NCBI GenBank assembly: GCA_903632075.3
Contig: CAHIKZ030005438.1
Location: forward strand, 175,001-239,000
Direction of reading: 5' to 3'
DNA from: Acanthosepion pharaonis
Lineage: Eukaryota > Mollusca > Cephalopoda > Sepiida > Sepiidae
Length of the DNA: 64,000 bases
This document shows, one piece after another, positions 1-11,005 of this stretch (positions within the stretch are counted from its first letter, which is position 1; each line of letters starts with the position of its first letter). Below the pieces are notes generated by a model. It worked only from the letters and a program-made list of their open reading frames with translations, did no database searches and had not been told where the DNA came from. Both the position numbers and the translations under genes were made by a program.

Positions 1-404
1 TTCAAGCAATCTAAATATAAACTTCCCTCAATTGTAGCCAACAATAAGTTGATTGTTTAACAGTTATTTAACTTAATAATTGAGTCCAACGATATGGTGA
101 AAACCCATGTAAATAGCGAAAAATGGCAATTTTTACTGGTTTCTTTCTTATTTTTTGTTGATCTTTCAACCAATTTTCATCAGACTTAACGGTTGCTTTA
201 TAAATGTATCCTCTTTTACATTCCTGGTAGCGCACTGACAAATTAAATCTCCAAAACTCCAAAATAATTATGGTCTGAAGGGGGTCTTCATGTTACCTGT
301 TTTACCCGTTCATGTCCTCGGCTATCTTCGATTAAATAAATACAAACGATTTCTGTTATATCAGTAATTGCATTAATTTGTGTGTAAGTGATTCCAATCG
401 TTCG
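1..404. other. AT-rich unique sequence, nothing recognised
   Basis: I see no coding potential beyond a 64-codon chance frame, no RNA gene and no repeat that recurs in this window. The SINE body that follows begins at about 405. Confidence 0.5.
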
Positions 405-575
405 TTAGATTCAATTACGCACAAATACCCTTGGGAAGTTTATGAATCCATCTCTTCTCCCCCAGGCTATGGGTTGAATAGCAGGACAGACTGGATTCTT
501 TAGCCTTGATGGTAACCAGTCTATCGCAGAAAGGAATGGCAACCTACTGACGGAAAAATCTGCCTCGTCAGTCAG
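405..575 (+). repeat. tRNA-derived SINE (family A), 5' truncated
   Basis: The stretch matches the body and tail of a SINE seen at least seven more times here: 'gcacaaatacccttgggaa', a CT-rich 'cccccaggctatgg' part, 'agcaggacagactgg', then 'ggcaacctactgacgg' and 'tctgcctcgtcagtca'. The tRNA-like head with its B box, present in the copies at 37,980 and 52,365, is missing. Family A resembles published octopus tRNA-derived SINEs from memory; no database name is assigned. Confidence 0.75.
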
Positions 576-614
576 GCTTCGAAAGACACATGTTCGCTTA
601 AGCGTTTATCACGT

Positions 615-950
615 ATGGCACTTAACCGACTGAATTATACAAAAATAAAAAGCGGAGTAAGCCAAAGATGTGTCTTCTCACCGGAATTATCCAACCTATA
701 CAGTGAGGCGATTCTGGAAGAATTAAGAGTTCTTCCAGGATCCATTATTAGTGACCATAATTTTAACAACATGGGGTATGCAGATGATACGGTATTGATA
801 GCTAATAGAGAAATGAAACTCCATGAATTCCTACAGCGAGAATAAATGACAAAACATCAATTGCAAGAAGACAGAATGTATAGTTGTTAGCAAAAGGGAG
901 ACCCCAGCGTTAAAATTAAAAATCAGGGATGCCAAAATAAAAAATGTATG
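615..950 (+). pseudogene. LINE reverse transcriptase fragment (RTE/L1-like), YADD box
   Basis: A 76-codon frame reads GVSQRCVFSPELSNLYSE then GYADDTVLIA, the RT palm motifs of non-LTR retrotransposons; the two Asp of YADD are metal ligands. After the stop at 845 the homology continues in another frame to about 950, reading INCKKTECIVVSKRE, so at least one frameshift has occurred. It is a roughly 110-residue piece of a protein normally near 1,000 residues, with no endonuclease domain or start nearby. It is a dead relic. The clade is uncertain because only the palm is present. Confidence 0.8.
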
Positions 951-953
951 AAA

Positions 954-999
954 ATTTCAACATTTGGAGACTGTTTTAACAGTCTCCAAATGTTGAAAT
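954..999. repeat. perfect 22-bp palindrome with 2-base spacer
   Basis: Left arm 954-975 and right arm 978-999 are exact reverse complements separated by TT. The left arm starts ATTTCAACATTTGG and ends GACTGTT. It lies directly at the 3' edge of the LINE RT fragment and 8 bp before a recent 455-bp duplication. Confidence 0.95.
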
Positions 1000-1007
1000 A
1001 TATAATC

Positions 1008-1466
1008 AAGTATATAATTAGGAAATCTAATTCAGGAGTGCAAATTACAAGTTGTCATATCAACGACAGCTTACGACCAGCCAGTCTTAGAAACGAAGAT
1101 ATGTTTGGCCCTGAGCCAAGGAGTGGAGTGATCTTACATGTCAAATCTTGCCGATGATTTTGAGTGTGTATTGTGTGTGTGTATGTGTATGTGTGTGTGT
1201 GTGTGGATGGAAATGGGATGTTTGATGGGCTGTTGAGTGAAGAATTGTTGTATTGGCGATTATGACAGTTATTCTCATAGCATCTTGGATTGTTTCTCTC
1301 ACAAGTAATGGCGTTTGGGGACCAGCTTTGTCAAGAAGGGGATTGGATATCATTAGCGAGCTAAGGGAAAAGCGGGGAAGGGGGACACAATATAAAAGAA
1401 TGAAAGACAAATCAGTGAAAGAAATTGAAGTAAGAATCAGAAAGAAAGAGAGAGAGAGAAAAAGAT
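1008..1466. repeat. direct duplication, copy 1 (partner 2352-2810)
   Basis: The block recurs 1,344 bp downstream with no indel over about 455 bp and only about one substitution seen (aaggga against aagaga near 1366/2710). It includes a GT microsatellite at 1162-1204 of the same length in both copies. Two 64-71-codon frames inside it are not conserved with anything I recognise. Confidence 0.95.
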
Positions 1467-1504
1467 AGAGAGGCGAAAAGAAAGAAAAGCAAACTAAGAA
1501 AAAA

Positions 1505-2060
1505 ACTAAGAAAGTGCGACGCTGAAATCCGAAGGTGCCTTGGAATAGCAAAAGACGCCTTTCGAAAAATTTCGTTATAAACAAAGAAAAGAGTACTAAA
1601 TTGTTACGCAATATAAGCACTCCTATATGTCAATGAATGCGGGACAATTTCCTCGCAGATGAAGAAGAGAGTTGAAGCAACAGAAATGTTGCTCTACTGA
1701 ATGCTGAGAATATCATGGAATGACAATAAAGTTTTAGAGAAAAAAGAAACAAAAAGGAAACATAGTTAACATCAGGAAGAGACAGTAGAAATTTCTAGGG
1801 CATATAATGAGGAAAGAAGGCTTGGAAAACTTGATACTCCCATTGAAGTTATGATACGTCGACACATTTAGCCCCAGAGGGACAGAGGAAAACATCGCAT
1901 AACCTATCTAGTGTGTTTGAGTAAATGGATAGCAGAATATGGTTTAGAAGACATAATAAAAAGATAAAATTTTTAAAGAGCTACAAAAGAACTGGTAGTT
2001 GTGGAGAGCAATGATCTGCAACATTCAGAAGGCACACGATACATAGAAGAAGAAAAAGAT
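1505..2060 (+). pseudogene. LINE RT C-terminal relic (RTE/L1-like)
   Basis: Across several frames the + strand gives the C-terminal part of an endonuclease-RT LINE: a 'CDAEIRRCLGIAKDAF'-like start, MLRISWND, KVLEKKETKRK, then KHRITYLVCLSKW and the terminal 'gtggagagcaatgatctgc' tail. The same segment is seen at 14,955, 28,100, 37,265 (minus), 38,980 (minus) and 40,195. Multiple stops and frameshifts make it non-functional. It lies between the two copies of the 455-bp duplication. Confidence 0.75.
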
Positions 2061-2351
2061 ATGTATTGTGAATTATTTTTATCATAGGGCTGCATTGAAT
2101 CTTACCCTAATATGCGCCACTGAATTGTTATAAACGGAGATATACCAAGTTTTAACTATATCAAAGATATTTCCGCCCGCAAAACTTTCAAAATATACGA
2201 CATGAAACGTCAATTTTAGCACGAAAATATTCTTTGACTTTTATCATCGTTTAATCGCATCCTGATTGTAGATGACAAAGTGCGAAACTTTTAGCTGTGA
2301 TTTTCAATAGAACTTCTCCCCATTCGTCGGTTGATCGGCACCACGATTAGA
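2061..2351. other. AT-rich stretch, nothing recognised
   Basis: No frame, repeat or motif is recognised between the LINE relic and the second copy of the duplication. Confidence 0.5.
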
Positions 2352-2836
2352 AAGTATATAATTAGGAAATCTAATTCAGGAGTGCAAATTACAAGTTGTC
2401 ATATCAACGACAGCTTACGACCAGCCAGTCTTAGAAACGAAGATATGTTTGGCCCTGAGCCAAGGAGTGGAGTGATCTTACATGTCAAATCTTGCCGATG
2501 ATTTTGAGTGTGTATTGTGTGTGTGTATGTGTATGTGTGTGTGTGTGTGGATGGAAATGGGATGTTTGATGGGCTGTTGAGTGAAGAATTGTTGTATTGG
2601 CGATTATGACAGTTATTCTCATAGCATCTTGGATTGTTTCTCTCACAAGTAATGGCGTTTGGGGACCAGCTTTGTCAAGAAGGGGATTGGATATCATTAG
2701 CGAGCTAAGAGAAAAGCGGGGAAGGGGGACACAATATAAAAGAATGAAAGACAAATCAGTGAAAGAAATTGAAGTAAGAATCAGAAAGTAAGAATCAGAA
2801 AGAAAGAGAGAGAGAAAGAAAGATAGAGATGCGAAA
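2352..2836. repeat. direct duplication, copy 2 (partner 1008-1466)
   Basis: This is the second copy of the 455-bp block. Near 2,775 it carries an extra 14-bp tandem repeat of 'aagtaagaatcaga' and then runs straight into the (GAAA)n satellite, whereas copy 1 ends beside a LINE relic. Confidence 0.95.
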
Positions 2837-3735
2837 AGAAAGAAAAGCAAAAAGAAAGAGTGGATGAAAGACATCAAAGGAAGAAAGAAGTACAGAAAAA
2901 AAGACAAAAAACTCAGTTAAAGTAATCAGACAAGAAACAAAAAGAAAGAAGTCAAAGAAAGAAAAAGAAAGAAAGAAAGAAAGAGATGCGAAAAGAAAGA
3001 AAAGCAAAAAGAAAGTGAATGAAAGAAATCAAAGGAAGAAAGAAGAAAAGAAAAAAGAATGACAAAAAATCAATTAAAGTAATCAGGCAAGAAACAAAAA
3101 AGAAGGAAAAGGAAATAAATAAATAAAAAAGAATGAAAGAAACGGAAAGAAAGAAAGAAAGAAAGAAAGAAAGAAGAACCTTCTGTGAAATAAATTAAAC
3201 AAAACGGAAACAAACAAATCAAAGAAAAAAAATGACAAAAAGAAATAAAGAAATATAATCACTGAAAGGAAGGAAAGAAAGAAAGGATGAATGAAGGAGA
3301 CCACTCAAATAAAAGAAAGAAAAGAAAGAAAGAAAGAAAAAGAGAGAAAGAAAACTAAAATGGAAGAAATAATGAAAAAGAAACAAAGATAGAAAAGAGA
3401 AATCAATGAAATAAATCAAACAAAATAAGAAATCAAAGAAGGAAAGAATTCAACAAAAAATGGAAACCAAAGAGAATAAAATCAAAGAAGAAAAAATATC
3501 AATGAAAGAAATCAAGAAAAAAGAATTCCGTAAAATGAAGAAAGAAAGAAAGAAAGAATGAAAGAATGAAAGAAAGAATGAAAGAAAGAAAGAATGAAAG
3601 AAAGAATGAAAGAAAGAATGAAAGAAAGAATGAAAGAAAGAAAGAAAAAAAGAAAGAAAGAAAGAATGAAAAAAGAAAAAAGAAAGAAAAGAAAGAAAGA
3701 AAGAAAGAAAGAAAAAAAGAAAGAAAGAAAGAAAA

Positions 3736-3767
<32 letters not shown>

Positions 3768-3771
3768 ATGA

Positions 3772-3815
<44 letters not shown>

Positions 3816-3863
3816 ATGAAAGAAAAGAAAGAAAAGAAAGAAAGAAAGAAAGAAAGGGAAAAA

Positions 3864-3895
<32 letters not shown>

Positions 3896-3902
3896 AAAAG
3901 AA

Positions 3903-3934
<32 letters not shown>

Positions 3935-3969
3935 AGAATGAAAGAAAGAAAGAAAAAAAGAAAGAATGA

Positions 3970-4009
<40 letters not shown>

Positions 4010-4660
4010 AAAAAGAATGAAAGAAAGAATGAAAGAAAAGAAAGAAAGAATGAAAGAAAGAATGAAAGAAAGAAAGAATGAAAGAAAGAAAGAATGAAAG
4101 AAAGAATGAAAGAAAGAAAGAAAGAATGAAAGAAAGAAAGAAATGAAAGAAAGAATGAAAGAAAGAAAGAATGAAAGAAAGAAAGAATGAAAGAAAGAAA
4201 GAAAGAAAGAAAAAAAGAATGAAAGAAAGAAGAAAGAAAAAGAATGAAAGAAAGAAAGAAAGAAAGAAAAGAAAGAAAGAAAGAATGAAAGAAAGAAAGA
4301 AAAAAAGAAAGAAAAAAGAAAGAATGAAAGAAAGAAATGAAAGAAAGATAGAATGAATGAAAGAAAGCAATAAAGAATGAAAGAAAGAAATGAAAGAAAG
4401 ATAGAATGAATGAAAGAAAGCAATAAAGAATGAAAGAAAGAAATGAAAGAAAGATAGAATGAATGAAAGAAAGCAATAAAGAATGAAAGAAAGAAATGAA
4501 AGAAAGATAGAATGAAAAAAGAAAGAAAGAAAGAAAGAATGAAAGAAAGAAAGAAATAATGAAAGAAAGAATGAAAGAAAGAAAGAAAGAATGAAAGAAT
4601 GAAAGAAAGAATGAAAGAAAGAAAGAAATCAGTACAAGAAAGACAGCAAACAGTATTGTA
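2780..4660. repeat. 1.9-kb polypurine (GAAA/GAAT)n satellite
   Basis: The + strand is almost pure purine, built from GAAA with interspersed GAATGAAA and GAAAA variants. Within 4,345-4,510 a higher-order unit of about 54 bp ('gatagaatgaatgaaagaaa' with 'gcaataaagaatg') is repeated three times. The long frames here (up to 385 codons of FFLSFFLS type on minus, KERKKERK on plus) are translated microsatellite. Confidence 0.97.
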
Positions 4661-4904
4661 AAATGACATAACGAATGAATGAATGAAGAAGGTAAGATGG
4701 AAGAAAAAGGAATAGTAGGTTGAAAAGGAAAGAAAAAAGATTGTGAAGAATAAAGAAAGAAAGAAAATTTTTATAATGAAGGATAGACGAAAGAGAGAAC
4801 TTCACACAGGGAAGAAAAGGAAAAAAAAAGAAAGTAAAATGGAGAAGCAAACTAAGAAAGAGTAAAACGAAAAACAATATGAAAGAAAAATTACATTATT
4901 CAAC

Positions 4905-5140
4905 TGCGACAAGGAGGCAGACACAGAACGGACACGCCTGTTATACTCTTTATCTTTACAAGAGTTAGATCAGACCAAAAATGTTGTGCTACCAGGTGAT
5001 GAATTATTTTCCACCCTACAACCTCTAACAGAGATGAAATGTTACGAACCTCTCATTACTATACCGGTAATTCCATGGCATGTGTACTGACAAGCTACCT
5101 TCCTTATTCCCATCACCCCTGATCTTTAGAATTTGGACAA
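4905..5140 (+). pseudogene. Jockey/CR1-like LINE RT C-terminal fragment
   Basis: In broken frames this reads FHGMCTDKLPSLFPSPLIF, matching FHGNCSDELLSLVP in the much better preserved LINE relic at 15,709-16,386, preceded by a 'ctctttatctttacaagag' segment (the LYLYKS motif). Stops and shifts abound. A second copy of the same segment follows at 5,455-5,735. Confidence 0.6.
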
Positions 5141-5350
5141 CACCCCTTTCATATTTAGGGGACTTGTCACGGCATTTTGACTGTGGTACATTATCATGGC
5201 GAATAAAGATGCAACTGTCCATCTCTCTCATATGTGGAGTAAACTATTTGCCCATAGCTGGGACCCTAACAGGTGCTACCACCCCGGGTCAGGGTGGACA
5301 TAGGAACACCAGCAATTAAGAAGTGGTTCTAAGCTCCTCAAAACCTCCTG
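5140..5350 (+). repeat. dispersed repeat of unknown class
   Basis: The block containing 'ggggacttgtcacggcattt', 'tggcgaataaagatgcaact' and 'ctaacaggtgctaccacccc' recurs at 19,660-19,890 (+), and its 3' part at 42,450-42,610 (minus). It has short open frames with stops. I recognise no family; it may be the 3' part of a LINE. Confidence 0.7.
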
Positions 5351-5365
5351 ATCATAGGCTTTGCT

Positions 5366-5455
5366 GTTGGATGTAGTTTATCGTCTTACCCAGGACGAGG
5401 ATGTAGTTTATCGTCTTACCCAGGACGCGGATGTAGTTTATCGTCACACACAGAA
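5366..5455. repeat. 30-bp tandem repeat, 3 copies
   Basis: The unit 'atgtagtttatcgtcttacc' plus 'caggacgagg' occurs three times; the third copy diverges to 'cacacacagaacggg'. The same sequence in reverse appears once near 42,450. Confidence 0.85.
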
Positions 5456-5740
5456 CGGGCACCCCTGTTATACTCTTTATCTTTACAAGAGCAAGATCAG
5501 ACCAAAAATGTTGTGCTGCCATATCGGGGATGGAGCTGCCTCGTCCTCGCTTGCTTGTCTTGAGTTCAAAAGCGTCTACGCGTCCTTTTGGGTGATGAAT
5601 TATTTTCCCCCCCTACAACCCCTTTCCCATAGCTGAAATGTTGCAAAACTCTCATTCTATACCAGTAATTCTATGGCATGTGTACTGACGAGCTACCTTC
5701 CTTATTCCCATCACCCCTGATCTTTAAAACTTGGAGACGC
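5455..5740 (+). pseudogene. Jockey/CR1-like LINE RT C-terminal fragment
   Basis: The frame reads HPCYTLYLYKSKIRPKMLCC, then HIGDGAASSSLACLEF, a typical RT-thumb region of Jockey/CR1-like LINEs (compare IYKSTIRPCMEYCCHIWSGA at 15,709-16,386). Further downstream it gives the FHGMCTDELPSL-type segment in another frame. It is truncated at both ends and frameshifted. Confidence 0.75.
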
Positions 5741-5754
5741 CCTGCCACATACAC

Positions 5755-5925
5755 AAGGATGAATCATCCTCATTTCCTTCGTATTCCATTTGTAAGGAGG
5801 AGTTTTTACTTGGACAGCTTCTTCCTAAGGATTTCTACTTTGTGAAACAGATTTTGGGCATGATTTTTCCCAACCACTATAATCTTGATATCATCAAGAC
5901 TAGAGTTAACCGTTAGCTTTCTTCC
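5755..5925 (+). pseudogene. LINE ORF2 extreme C-terminal fragment
   Basis: The frame at 5,731-5,916 ends with FPNHYNLDIIKTRVNR and a stop, the standard end of Jockey/CR1-like ORF2 (compare FPESYNLQLFKCNVNRHL at 16,330). It probably belongs to the same insertion as 5,455-5,740 with a deletion between them. Confidence 0.65.
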
Positions 5926-6074
5926 AATACTCCACGAGATTCGCTTATCACTTATTCAATACCACACATTAACAGATTACCTTGAGTGGCTCTTGGGCCT
6001 TGTATTTGGTGAAAATATTTTTTTTTAAAAACTGTAAAATTATTAATAGGTTAGTTGATTTTTTTTTAATCCTA

Positions 6075-6360
6075 AACATTAAATGTCTCTACTTCATTCA
6101 TCGCCGATCGGACCCAGAAATTTCCCCAATCGCGATGAGCGGATGTTCCCTAAAGGGGACCCCTTGCCTTGATCGCCTATTGGGACTTAAACTCAACCCA
6201 GACCTCAGGTGTAACTTGTAGATATGATCCGACGCTAAAGATGCTGTACAAATGGTCGATTCTCTGTACCGCGCTAGTAAGCACCTGAATCGTCCTGCTA
6301 TCCTCTACCTTTGCAAAAGCCAGATCAGGCCGGAAACGGATTATATATGAGTATAGTTGA
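6075..6360 (+). pseudogene. LINE RT fragment (thumb region)
   Basis: In two frames it reads LLGLKLNPDLRCN then SLYRASKHLNRPAILYLCKS and QIRPETDY, homologous to the region just N-terminal of 5,455-5,740. A stop after RCNL and a frame change mark it as dead. Confidence 0.7.
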
Positions 6361-6543
6361 CCATTCTTCACTTTCTAGTTGCGATATGTATATACTAATT
6401 TAGTATATATATAAGTATATTTATTTCGCCCTCTTCTGATGTTTTTAGTTCTTTCTTTTTTTATTTTCAATTTTTTCCTCGGGTATCGATTTGTTTTTAC
6501 TTATCTGCAAGTTGAGTTATCTGAGGTTTTCCAAACGAGTACT

Positions 6544-6548
<5 letters not shown>

Positions 6549-6584
<36 letters not shown>
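6549..6584. repeat. (TA)n microsatellite
   Basis: Uninterrupted TA dinucleotides. It flanks the foldback that follows. Confidence 0.97.
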
Positions 6585-6586
<2 letters not shown>

Positions 6587-6670
6587 AGTATAGGATTGGT
6601 GTATAGGGAATAAATTCCAATAACCAAAATACTATTCTTAAAAGAGTGCTCAATACAGAGAAGAGCAAAT

Positions 6671-6758
6671 ATAATTTATTCGAAAATTCTAACATAAACA
6701 TGTTATAAAATCACTAAAAAATATAACATGTTTATGCTATAATTTTCGAATAAATTAT
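6671..6758. repeat. foldback, 36-bp inverted arms
   Basis: Arms 6671-6706 and 6723-6758 are nearly perfect reverse complements with a 16-base spacer. The 5' flank ('ccaataacc...ctattcttaaaagagtgctc') is shared with the larger foldback at 24,800-25,050, so this is an internally deleted relative. Confidence 0.9.
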
Positions 6759-7084
6759 ATATATATATATGTGTGTATATATATGTGTGTGTGTGTGTTT
6801 GTATCTCTGTGTAGGTCGAGGCACTTCGACGTGGTGTAATCGTGAGCGATCTCGTCTTGCTTAGACAATTAGGACTGAGTTGTAGAACCTCATTGATTCC
6901 TTCATACTTTCGTCGTTGGGTTACGTCTAAGGTCGGTTTATTAAATCGCTATCGACATACGCTATACGCAAAAAAATCTATGCACACTTCAGCAAAGGAT
7001 ATTTTTTTTTTTTTGATATTGTAATACTAAATTTATTCAGACATCACGAGATTAATACAAGTTACCTTTGGACTCTACAATCAC

Positions 7085-7400
7085 AAGAGATGCTTAAAAT
7101 GGTGGCCTTTAGCTTCCAGGCATTTATTAGTACAGCGAACTACTGTTTGGACAACGTTGGCCAAAGTGTCCAGTGGGACTACTGTGCGCATGTATTTTCC
7201 ATTTCTCGTCTAATGGCGGCCAATGTAGTCGGCTTTCTTTGATACACAGCATGGGTAATGACATCAGTCGAAGAAATATCGTACTACAGTAAACAGTGTT
7301 ATCGCAATTTGATAAAACTACGAAAGACAAGGTTTTCCTTTCATGACGTGCGTATATATTTTTATGGCGGACTCTCTGTATGTTTGTGTGCAATTTTACT
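7085..7400 (-). pseudogene. possible DNA-transposase C-terminal fragment
   Basis: On the minus strand the sequence upstream of 7,085 reads VVPLDTLANVVQTVVRCTNK then CLEAKGHHFKHLL and stop. This looks like the end of a DDE transposase of Tc1/mariner type, but no catalytic motif is visible. The 88-codon frame at 7,127-7,393 is in another frame and shows nothing recognisable. Assignment is weak; it could be another repeat. Confidence 0.3.
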
Positions 7401-8082
7401 TCTGTTTATTTCCAATCTTGTGATCGCTAACTAAAACTTGTTCATAGTTCACACATTTTCTTTGTAACTTATATAGTAAGAGGAATTACCATAGCTATTG
7501 CGTTACCAAACGAATATCAACTGTACCGTTAACAATACCGTGAAACTAAATTCTCCGTAGTTTTCAACCACACAGAGCTGCTAATGACAGACGCCAACTC
7601 GGCAGTCATAAAAAGAAAATATTACTTTAACGTTGAACGTAGAAAACTATTTCATTATTTTTTTTCTCCTAATACACTAAAACTTTCATTGACGTCACAA
7701 TTGGGACAAAAATAAGAACGAAAAATAGGAAAGGAAATAGAAAAATACTGACAAACGGTTTTACATGTCTGTGATCCACTTCAGCCGCCGTCGGAGAAGG
7801 CGTAGAAAGAAAGAGTTTCCAATGGTAAGCTAATGGATCCTACCAATTGTTCTGCCTGCTTCGACCCTACATCCGGGTTCCGGGTGGCCATTACAGTTCG
7901 CTAAGCCGTTCGACTGTGAAGAGAAAATTTATCCACAGGATCCTTTGTCGAATGCTTTTCCTGCAAACTCTCAGAAAAGCCATTAGTGACAATGAGATTT
8001 AACATTCCAAAGAAACAAGCTCCCGTTCTCCCATTCTATTCTAAATGGATTTGCATAAACGGATATGCAAAAGGTTTGCCTT

Positions 8083-8134
<52 letters not shown>

Positions 8135-9000
8135 TATGAAATATAGTATTAAGGTAGGCTATATTTATGGGTTAAAAGTGCTCAATGTCCGGGATAGAGC
8201 GCAAATATAAAAGTGGACTTCATCAAATGGTGCTAGTCTGTTTTACACTTGAATGCGTTTGTGGTTATTAACAAGGTCGTGAGTTTCGTGTGTATTTTTT
8301 AGGTGAAGGCGCGTGTTTAATATGTAAACAAACACGACAGAAGAGGCATACAAAAAATAGTGTGGCGGACTTCACAACATTAATTTAAATTTAGATTAGG
8401 AAACAAAACTGACGTGAAAAAGGATAAGCAAAAGACATCATTACACATAAAATATGTATTTAACAAGATGTACAACGATGTGAAAGAAAGCATGCATTTA
8501 AGTAAATAAAGGTTGAATAAAACAAGTTTTGTCTCTCTTTAACTATTATTTTTATTTCAAAGTTCACTGAAAGAATGTTTATGAGAGTTTCTTGTAATAA
8601 TTGTTCTCAGAAGATTTTGCTGTGTAAAAAATGATTATGTGAGTGTATAAGAAATGTTCAGCATGTGAATGGTGGTGTGAGTGAGAAGGTTGGCGCATGG
8701 TTTCAACTGTCGTGGATTCGTTTGGCAGCTGAATTCTCACTAATTAGCTAAGAATATTTCTTGCTCATACAGGTGACCATAGGCTCCAAATCGCAGCGCG
8801 GGAAGAATTATTCTTCACGTGCAGACGATCTGTTGTTACGGTAGCCTTACGTTCCATTGTTTTCGAATGCCATCTTTAAATAGCATGTTGAGATAAAATA
8901 TTTCCCATGTTGACAACTTAGCATAAACCACTGGATTTAAGGTTCATGTTTTATACCTCGAGTATAAAACGAACTTCTATTTTAGGGGTAGGGACTTTTT
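7400..9000. other. AT-rich, gene-poor stretch with one AC microsatellite
   Basis: It holds an (AC)n tract at about 8,083-8,133 and otherwise no recognised repeat, RNA gene or open frame beyond 75 codons. Confidence 0.6.
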
Positions 9001-9007
9001 TATAGGA

Positions 9008-9617
9008 TGCGATGAATAATTTTTTCTTCTAAATTACGCAAAAATGAAAATATCAGTGACATTGCATTTTAACAGAGATATTCACCAAAATTACACAAAA
9101 ATATCTTGAAATACTAAAGAGTAAACTTATTTAATAAAATCGCCATTGGCTTCAACCACGGCTTCCATACGACTTCGGAATACGCTGCAACTCTTCTAGA
9201 CGGTCTCCTTCTTTAAGTTGGTGAATGTTGCCATAATCCTTGCATTCGGTTCATCTTTGTTGTTACAAGAAGTTTTGTTGTTCTCTTGCTCAACTGCGCA
9301 GATGTGGTCGCAGAAATTGTCTGACTGCCATGACTGAGTTCTCCTGCTTGTGTGGCATAGTGCAGAGTCCTGTTGCAAGACCAGAAACTACCCTCTTGAC
9401 CCAGGGCACCACTGTCTTCTCAAGGTACTTGACGTAGGTCTCTGTATTGAGCCTGATGCCCTCACCAACACATTTAAGAGTTCATATTCTATCAGAACGA
9501 TCAGAATTTGTTTTTTTCACACAGACGGCGCCCAACTTACCCTATTTACTGTGCATCTGACAAAATCAAAAACAACGCGAAATTAAAATATAAGATGACG
9601 ACAATTTACCTATCGCA
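9008..9617 (-). mobile_element. internally deleted mariner-like element, both ends present
   Basis: The left end 'tgcgatgaataattttttct' and right end 'gacgacaatttacctatcgc' are inverted copies of the TIR seen in the mariners ending at 32,277 and 44,175. On minus the frame 9,378-9,196 reads MQQDSALCHTSRRTQ, the second catalytic Asp region, then jumps to KTSCNNKDEPNARIMATFTN, so the NSPDCNPLD motif present in the 43.4-kb copy has been deleted. The element is about 610 bp and non-autonomous. It sits inside a larger repeat block shared with 10.6-10.9 and 11.5-12.1 kb. Confidence 0.85.
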
Positions 9618-10290
9618 TCTTGTATATGCATTTAAGTGTTTCTATGGTTCATCAGTGCATGCTGCTTAATATGTGTTTGTCCACATATATATACCAAACT
9701 TGGGCATCTCGATTTAGTGTAATGATCAGCAAACTTGTTTCGCTAATTACGAGTGAGTTCGATCCTCACAGACTACCCCATAGTTTCAGCTTTGTGCCAC
9801 ATCTAAGCTACGCTTATTAAAATCATGATATACACTTTTTATATATGTATGAGTGTGTACGCATTTGTAAAAATCTGAATTGATCTAAATATATACGTGT
9901 GTGATGTTTGTGAACAGATGTGTGTCTCATACCTTTTCAAACGCAGAAACTATGATCTGGTATCCATCATATAAAAATTCAAGATGAGGAATTAGTTAAT
10001 ACCAAATATTTGAAATACACCGACGTATGGATCAGTTATAATGAATTTAGTATAGAAGAAGAAGAAATTAAACACCGCAAATTGCTTCACAGCCAACAGA
10101 TTAATCTGAAGAGTCGAGTAATGTTCTTAAATTGCTTTGTCGGATCGAGATTTTTATAAGGATGTCATGCATGGCTCCAAATTCGTATAGGAATATCTAA
10201 ACTGTCAGCTGTAATGAACCGCTTTCTAAGGCTAATGGCTTAAAAAGCTTTGAGTGTGTGAAACCTGAGGCTCTTGGCAAATCAATTAAA
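9618..10290. repeat. dispersed repeat block, copy 1
   Basis: The segment from 'tatatgcatttaagtgtt' through 'tgcatgctgcttaatatgtg', 'acgtgtgtgatgtttgtgaa' and 'taaactgtcagctgtaatga' recurs, diverged, at 10,759-10,880 (first part) and 11,560-12,150 (all parts). It includes a tRNA-like patch near 9,716-9,785 with a GAGTTCGATCC B box, so the block may derive from a SINE-bearing repeat. No coding content is recognised. Confidence 0.8.
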
Positions 10291-10611
10291 TAAATCGTAT
10301 TGTAGGTAATCTATACGCTAAGTGATGAAAGAACCTCTGTGTTTTTTTTTATTTTTGAGATACAAAACAATATATGCATCTTTGGAAACATCTTTCTCTC
10401 TCTCTACACACACACATACACACACATATATATATTGGTATAGTTTGGCATCATATTTTCAAAGAGACATGTTTCATTGAAGTATTTAGAGAAGTTTTGT
10501 CTATTTATTTTCAAGATCCTTTCATATTCAAGGACAAACATTTTAGTGTCATTATTAAAGGCAGAGCGAAAATCACCATGTTGATAGATATTATTTTAGA
10601 ATGATGTTTCG

Positions 10612-10758
10612 AAATTTCTGATGGAGAGAACTGCGTCAGGGTGCTCTTTTTCTCACAGACGGTTCCCAATTTACCCTGCTATACAGTGCAGTCGACAAAA
10701 TCAAAAACAAACAACACGAAATTAAAATATAAAATGACGACAATTTACCCATCGCATT
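10612..10758 (-). mobile_element. mariner 5' end fragment
   Basis: It matches the right 140 bp of the 9.0-kb element: 'ttctcacagacgg', 'gacaaaatcaaaaacaa', 'cgaaattaaaatataaaat', ending in the TIR 'gacgacaatttacccatcgc'. The rest of the transposon is missing. The flanking sequence to the right is the same as at 9,618. Confidence 0.8.
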
Positions 10759-10894
10759 TATGTATATGCATTTAAGTGTTCCTGGTGTTCATCGGTGCAT
10801 GCTGCTTAATATGTACTTGTCACATATATACCAAACTTGGGCATTTCGAATTAGTCTATTGGTCAGCAACCTTGTTTCATGGAGGGAGAAGTGG

Positions 10895-11005
10895 ATTCAT
10901 ACCTTTAGCTTGTAAGCGAAAGCCATGGATTCAAGTGGAATTCGAACTTGGCTCTCCGGTTACTCAGTACGAGCCGCTATCCATTACTCCAACGTCTAGA
11001 AGAGT
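10895..11005 (-). repeat. SINE family A head, minus strand
   Basis: On minus it reads 'ggagtaatggatagcggctc' and later a B box in 'caagttcgaattcc', the tRNA-like head of family A. The 3' body is absent. Confidence 0.8.

Noticed and set aside
3450..4669. Long minus frames up to 385 codons (FFLSFFLS) and plus frames (KERKKERK)
   Set aside because: Translations of the GAAA satellite; open in several frames at once because the repeat lacks stop codons.
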